Origin: Penium margaritaceum
Lineage: Eukaryota; Streptophyta; Zygnematophyceae; Desmidiales; Peniaceae
DNA: 64,000 nucleotides
Assembly: GCA_023375785.1 (NCBI GenBank)
Contig: SZWC01000099.1
Span: 510,702 to 574,701 of the forward strand
Direction: 5' to 3'
The notes below the pieces were generated by a model. That model was not told the origin of the DNA and searched no databases. It worked only from the letters and a program-made list of their open reading frames with translations. Below, in pieces: positions 60,662 through 64,000 of this stretch (positions within the stretch are counted from its first letter, which is position 1; each line of letters starts with the position of its first letter). A program made the position numbers and the translations under genes.

Positions 60662-61199
60662 TCCCCGCGCTCTCCACGCAGCAGGTGACACATGGTCTGA
60701 CACATCCCGCAGGGTTTGCCGAATTCGGTCAGACCTGCTTCGCATCCCGCGTAGAGTGGTGCCAAGGTCTCGGTGTCATAGGACAGTGAAGCCCCTCCCT
60801 CTACGACTGCCATCTCCACACTTTTGTGGCACTGCCCCGCCCAAACCGATTCTCCCGTCACGAGGCAGCTATGATGGGCCATCCTGTGGCAGTGGGTGCA
60901 GTGTTTTCCCTCGCTGACAGTTTTCATGCAGGTCGGACAGTTCTCCGCGGCTGCTTTGGGCGAGTCTTGCTCCTCCTCGTCTTCCGAGTCCACCTCCTCC
61001 CTTCGGCGGTCACCCGCGGTGGCTTCCGCACCCCATGCTGATGCTCTATCTCTTGGCGGCACCGTCTGCATTTCTTTGGTCGGCTGCGCTCCCCTTTGTT
61101 GTTCCGCGGCTGTTCCAGGCACTGCTCACATATCCTGCGCTGGCAACCTTTGCAGTCCTGCATCCGCCTCCCCCAGCGGTGCTCACATTGAGCACACAT
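60662..61199 (-). CDS. Cysteine-rich zinc-finger segment, proximal part (integrase element)
   Basis: On the minus strand one frame reads an acidic stretch (VDSEDEEEQDS), then CPTC, CTHCHRMAHHSC and CGMCQTMC, with C-x2-C-x4-H-x2-C spacing in the middle motif. An overlapping frame (60924-61199) reads CAQC, CKGCQRRICEQC and KKCRRC, a RING- or FYVE-like set of C-x2-C pairs. The segment ends at the copia insertion. The same motif spacing returns on the other side of the insertion, so both pieces come from one cysteine-rich region of the element. The family is not recognised. A zinc-binding role is clear from the motifs, and anything further is inference. Confidence 0.55.
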
Positions 61200-62246
61200 C
61201 TGGCGTTCCTTCTCCCTCCGCGCCTTTTATGCCACCGCCATCCGACCTTCCTCTTGCCACCGCCATGTGGTGGCCCCTGCGGCCGTGTAGGGCCCTTGTC
61301 GTGCCTCTATCTAATCCTCTTCCTCTTCATCATCCTCCTCCTCTGGGTCCCATCTCCCACGTGCCTCTCCTTCCCCGGCGTCTGGGCTAGCTCCGTCGTC
61401 CCCTTTTTTCTGCTCCGCCTCCTCCTCTTGGCCCTCGCTGATGCACCGCAGACAAGTGCGGTTTGGCCCGATGCAACTTTTGGCCAACCCCTAGTGCACC
61501 GGTTGGCCGTAGACGCGGCAGACGACCTTCAGGAGCATCTCCTCAGGCAGGTTTTCCCCACAGACCGCACAGGGGCCCGTGTAGGTAGCCAAGGTACGGG
61601 GGCTCATGTGAGCACTCTTCTGCGAAGTATCGGTGGACACTCTTGGGGTCATGTCTCCGCTGCCCGTTTGCTGTGATTCTGACTGTTGATGCCGTTCCTA
61701 CTGTTGCTCATGCTGCTCCTGCTGCTACTCCTGCTGCTCCTGCTGCTCCTGCTGCTCCTGCCGCTTCTGATGCAGCTGCACTTGCTGCCCCTGTCCCCCT
61801 CGCCTTCCTCCCGCGGAGACTTCTTGCACGTCAGAGCCGTCCGCTGGTTCTCCTCCTGAGGCTCTTGACTCCACGCCTCCTCTTGCTCAGACACTTGAGT
61901 CTCACACTGCTCCAACACCTCCTCCGCACACCATCCCCTTGATCCCTCGTGTGCCTTTAGCGGAGGGAGTTCTCCCCCAATGCCGGGTATGTGTGTTTGC
62001 CAGGCCGGGGGCAGCAAGATGAACTCTGTCGCAGGGTACGCAGAGGTACACCAGATTGCCCGCCTCGATCGCCCCGTGATTGAGGCGTCGGTTTGCGGCG
62101 TCGCATCCGCACCAAGCCGTAACCGAGGCTCGGAGTCGTGCCTCGGCCCTCACCGCGGACATCTTCTGGCACCGCGCTCGGTACCACTCCTGCACCTCCT
62201 TGTCCCTTGCCAGCTCCCACTCCTCCTCCAAGCGGCCATCCTGCTG
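61200..62246 (-). other. Degenerate cysteine-rich and low-complexity region of the integrase element
   Basis: The minus strand shows fragments of the same style in several frames: CAVCGENLPEEMLLKVVC near 61550, and WCGC with LCVPCDRVH near 62050-62110. Between them lies a Gln/Glu-coding or Ser/Arg-coding repeat region. There is no continuous frame, so I treat it as a fossil linker between integrase and the zinc-finger region. Confidence 0.45.
61696..61770 (+). repeat. GCTGCTCCT minisatellite (9-bp unit)
   Basis: Imperfect tandem units of GCTGCTCCT, about eight copies. On the element's minus coding strand it would encode a Gln/Glu-rich or Ser/Arg-rich run depending on frame. Confidence 0.8.
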
Positions 62247-63185
62247 CTACTCCGGATCCAGTGGCAGTCGTAGTGAGGGCTGCGGCATGCCCAGTGCCAC
62301 GCGCAGAGGTTGCCCAAAGAGGAGGGCATGTGGCGAGAATGTCGTAGCACGGCAAGGGGTGATGTTGATAAAGTTGGCCGTCTTTTTTAGGGTCTCCCCC
62401 CAATCTCTGACATCCGCGGTGGCCACCGCCCGCTCCAAAATCTCGTGCAGCCGTTCAACTTGGCCCTGGAATTGGGGCCGGTACCGTCCCGAATGCACGT
62501 GCTGCACCCCCCACTCCGCGAGCTCCTCGCGGAACGCTCCTGCGAACTCGGTGCCGTTGTCGCTGTGCACCATGCGACATCCTCCAAACTTGTAGAATAC
62601 TTCCTCCCGGAGGAAGTGTGCCGCTCGCTCGGAGGATTTTTCGGGGAGAGCCAGGAACCACATGTATTTGGTGAAGTGGTGCACTGCTGCAATCCAATAC
62701 CGCTCTCCTTGGGCGCGGCGAGGACGAGGTTCGTGAAAGTCAATGATAATGCGGTCCAAGGGCTCGCCGATGGGGGAGGGTAGGAAGAGCGGCATGTCCC
62801 GCGGCGTAATATTGCGGTGGCACTCACATGGTACGCAATATTGCACCACGTCTTTCACGATCGCCAGGAGGTTTGGCATGTGCAGGATGGGGGTGAGGCG
62901 CTCCATGAGTGCCTGGACGCCGGAGTGGTGGTGGCGATGGTAGGCCTCGATCACCGCTCTCTGCATGGTGGGCGAGGGCACCCACAAGATCTGCGGCGTA
63001 GTCCGCCATAGGCGGCCGCCCTCCCATGCGTATTGTTCATAGGTGATGGCGAGGTCATCCTTCTTCCGCCCGTCATACTCCATCCCCATCTGAGCCCCCA
63101 AAGTCTTGTACACCTTGTCCGCCTCTGCTTTTTGCTGCTCCTTGGTTGTGGCGCGGAGCAAGATGTGCGCGGGCTGCCAGATCAT
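62247..63185 (-). CDS. DD35E integrase with H2C2 zinc finger (312 aa)
   Basis: The frame starts MIWQPAHILL. Residues 57-70 (GRLWRTTPQILWVP) and the following histidines (H83-H87) with C117 and C120 form the N-terminal H2C2 zinc finger of retroviral and Ty3-type integrases. The catalytic core follows with D149 (RIIIDF), D209 (VHSDNGTEF) and E244 (GQVERLHEIL). D209 and E244 are exactly 35 apart, the D,D35E spacing. The C-terminal part (FINITPCRATTFSPHALLFGQ) matches the region before the C-terminal domain. It would join element DNA into the genome in the nucleus. No reverse transcriptase lies next to it in the window, which is odd for a Gypsy element and leaves an integrase-type DNA transposon open. 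The ATG at 63185 may not be the natural start, because the frame overlaps the upstream ORF. Confidence 0.85.
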   Translation of the reverse strand: MIWQPAHILLRATTKEQQKAEADKVYKTLGAQMGMEYDGRKKDDLAITYEQYAWEGGRLWRTTPQILWVPSPTMQRAVIEAYHRHHHSGVQALMERLTPILHMPNLLAIVKDVVQYCVPCECHRNITPRDMPLFLPSPIGEPLDRIIIDFHEPRPRRAQGERYWIAAVHHFTKYMWFLALPEKSSERAAHFLREEVFYKFGGCRMVHSDNGTEFAGAFREELAEWGVQHVHSGRYRPQFQGQVERLHEILERAVATADVRDWGETLKKTANFINITPCRATTFSPHALLFGQPLRVALGMPQPSLRLPLDPE

Positions 63186-63771
63186 CTAGTCTTGTGTTTC
63201 GATAGGTCCCTTTTTCTTTCCCCACTTTTCCCGCGGCAGCTTCTCCCGCCTTCCTCTTCTTCTCCTTCTCCAGCGCCGGTAGCCCCTGGGCCCGCCTTGC
63301 ATCATGTTCCGCCTTCCTGGCTTGCAGGCGCCGTTGGTTGCTCTCGTCATAGGCGGGAGGCTGTCTGTCCCAGCTGTCCGGTGCTAGGAAGAGGCGTAGG
63401 ATTTCCACCGCGTGGAGTTCCCCTTCATCCCATTGGCTCCGCAGTCTCCCTTCAGGCAGTGCTCCATGCCGCCGGCTTCGTGCTCCGCGGACCTCCCCTG
63501 CCTGTGGCTCTGCATTTTGCTCCGGCACTGCCTCGGTGAGTCGCAGCAAGCCCCGCCCCTTTGCGATGGGCTGTTCCTCGTCGGGTTGTGGGGACTCGCG
63601 GAGCTCGGAGACCACCACTTTGCCCATCTTTTTCTTCCCCGCCGTGCGTTCCCTGGCCCTCCGTTTTTGTTGTGCTGTGGTGCCGGCGCCCCCCAAGAGG
63701 GTTTGAAGTTGGATTGGGACCGAGCCCGCGGGTAGTGGGACGTTGTGGGATACTGCCAGGAGTAGCTCCAT
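63073..63771 (-). CDS. Charged ORF upstream of integrase (232 aa, unknown)
   Basis: This minus-strand frame is rich in Lys, Arg, Glu and Ala. It contains KKKMGKVVVSELRE, a segment EILRLFLAPDSWDRQPPAYDES, and a coiled-coil-like basic stretch (RRLQARKAEHDARRAQGLPALEKEKKRK). It overlaps the first part of the integrase frame by about 110 bases. I recognise no domain. By position and charge it could be part of a gag-like or accessory region of the element, but this is a guess. The codon-level composition looks coding down to about 63190 and less so after that. Confidence 0.4.
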   Translation of the reverse strand: MELLLAVSHNVPLPAGSVPIQLQTLLGGAGTTAQQKRRARERTAGKKKMGKVVVSELRESPQPDEEQPIAKGRGLLRLTEAVPEQNAEPQAGEVRGARSRRHGALPEGRLRSQWDEGELHAVEILRLFLAPDSWDRQPPAYDESNQRRLQARKAEHDARRAQGLPALEKEKKRKAGEAAAGKVGKEKGTYRNTRLDDLAARAHLAPRHNQGAAKSRGGQGVQDFGGSDGDGV

Positions 63772-64000
63772 TGCTTGACCAAAGTTCCGCTGGACCTGTG
63801 CGAGCTGCTCCGGGTCAATGCCGTGGTGAGTGTCTTGGGGGGGTTGCTGCTACTTGCTGCGTTTGGCTGAGGGCGTGGCTGTGGAGCTATCTTCAAGGGC
63901 TCTCTTCTCTTGTCCCTTGCGGCGGGACGTCGGCATGGTCTCCGCGAAGGTTGGCAGAGGTCGTGGTGTAGAAGTAGTCTGTCTGCTGACGACTGTGGAT
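63772..64000 (-). other. Window end inside the integrase element
   Basis: GC-rich sequence of the same character continues to the edge. On the minus strand it is rich in Pro, Ser and Gln codons (for example around 63800-63900). No complete gene can be called. Confidence 0.4.

Larger units (their letters stand above)
52222..64000 (-). mobile_element. GC-rich integrase-bearing element of uncertain class (partial, hosts a nested copia element)
   Basis: The satellite breaks at 52221 and a sequence starting TGATATCCCC follows, so the element's 3' end on the minus strand would be GGGGATATCA. In transcription order (high to low coordinates) it shows a charged ORF (63073-63771), a DD35E integrase (62247-63185), a cysteine-rich zinc-finger region (about 62231 to 60662, and 53841 to 53424), a purine tract and a possible terminal repeat. 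No reverse transcriptase is visible in the window, and the right end lies beyond 64000. A Ty3/Gypsy-type element is the simplest reading because of the integrase, but an integrase-type DNA transposon is not excluded. The element is interrupted by the copia insertion and appears broken in a few more places. Confidence 0.65.

Noticed and set aside
61035-61676. 213-codon plus-strand open frame rich in Leu, Pro and Ala
   Set aside because: It is the shadow of the GC-rich minus-strand cysteine-rich region. Its composition follows the antisense of Gly/Arg/Glu codons and it has no domain.
63033-63971. Plus-strand open frames of 107-168 codons at the right edge
   Set aside because: They are antisense to the charged minus-strand ORF and integrase of the same element and have no recognisable motif.
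52222-64000. Polinton-type element because of the integrase
   Set aside because: No family B DNA polymerase, packaging ATPase or capsid gene is visible in the window, and the H2C2 and core motifs fit Ty3-type integrases. The class is left open rather than called Polinton.

Overview
This is a gene-poor, repeat-dominated stretch of nuclear DNA from a eukaryote. The copia element at the right carries TGGTATCAGAGC directly after its 5' LTR, the canonical primer-binding site (initiator Met tRNA) of plant Ty1/copia elements, so a member of the plant lineage (land plant or streptophyte alga) is the best guess. A charophyte alga such as Chara is possible, but the sequence cannot settle the species. 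I find no convincing host protein-coding gene, tRNA or rRNA.

Layout. (1) 1-1746: the 5' part of a minus-strand LTR retrotransposon (copy A), cut by the window edge. (2) 1747-7450: about 30 head-to-tail copies of a 190-bp satellite. (3) 7451-11154: a complete-looking, 3.7-kb minus-strand LTR element (copy B) with two LTRs of about 1.0 kb, a short internal region and the 5-bp target duplication TAAAC, inserted in the satellite. (4) 11155-52221: about 216 more satellite monomers, including a 3.7-kb block in reverse orientation (17721-21431) and two runs of N. (5) 52222 to the window end: a second, GC-rich minus-strand mobile element with a DD35E integrase and a cysteine-rich zinc-finger region, rich in the palindrome CCGCGG, and running off the right edge. 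(6) 53842-60656: a plus-strand Ty1/copia element nested inside element 5, with 574-bp LTRs and the target duplication CTTCC.

The satellite has at least three interchangeable monomer types that often follow each other as a 570-bp trimer. It has also grown by copying blocks of 13, 15, 16 or 20 monomers. Copy A of the LTR element and copy B share the same right-hand satellite flank, rare variants included. One insertion was therefore later copied together with its satellite neighbourhood, in a segment that runs off the left edge of the window, repeats at a distance of about 9.4 kb, and has since diverged by extra monomer gains. This pattern fits a centromeric or other heterochromatic array that keeps turning over while collecting retroelements. 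That functional reading is inference.

All virus-like elements here are treated as fossils. The copia element has several breaks plus assembly gaps. The integrase element looks broken as well. The small LTR element has no visible replication genes and was probably non-autonomous.
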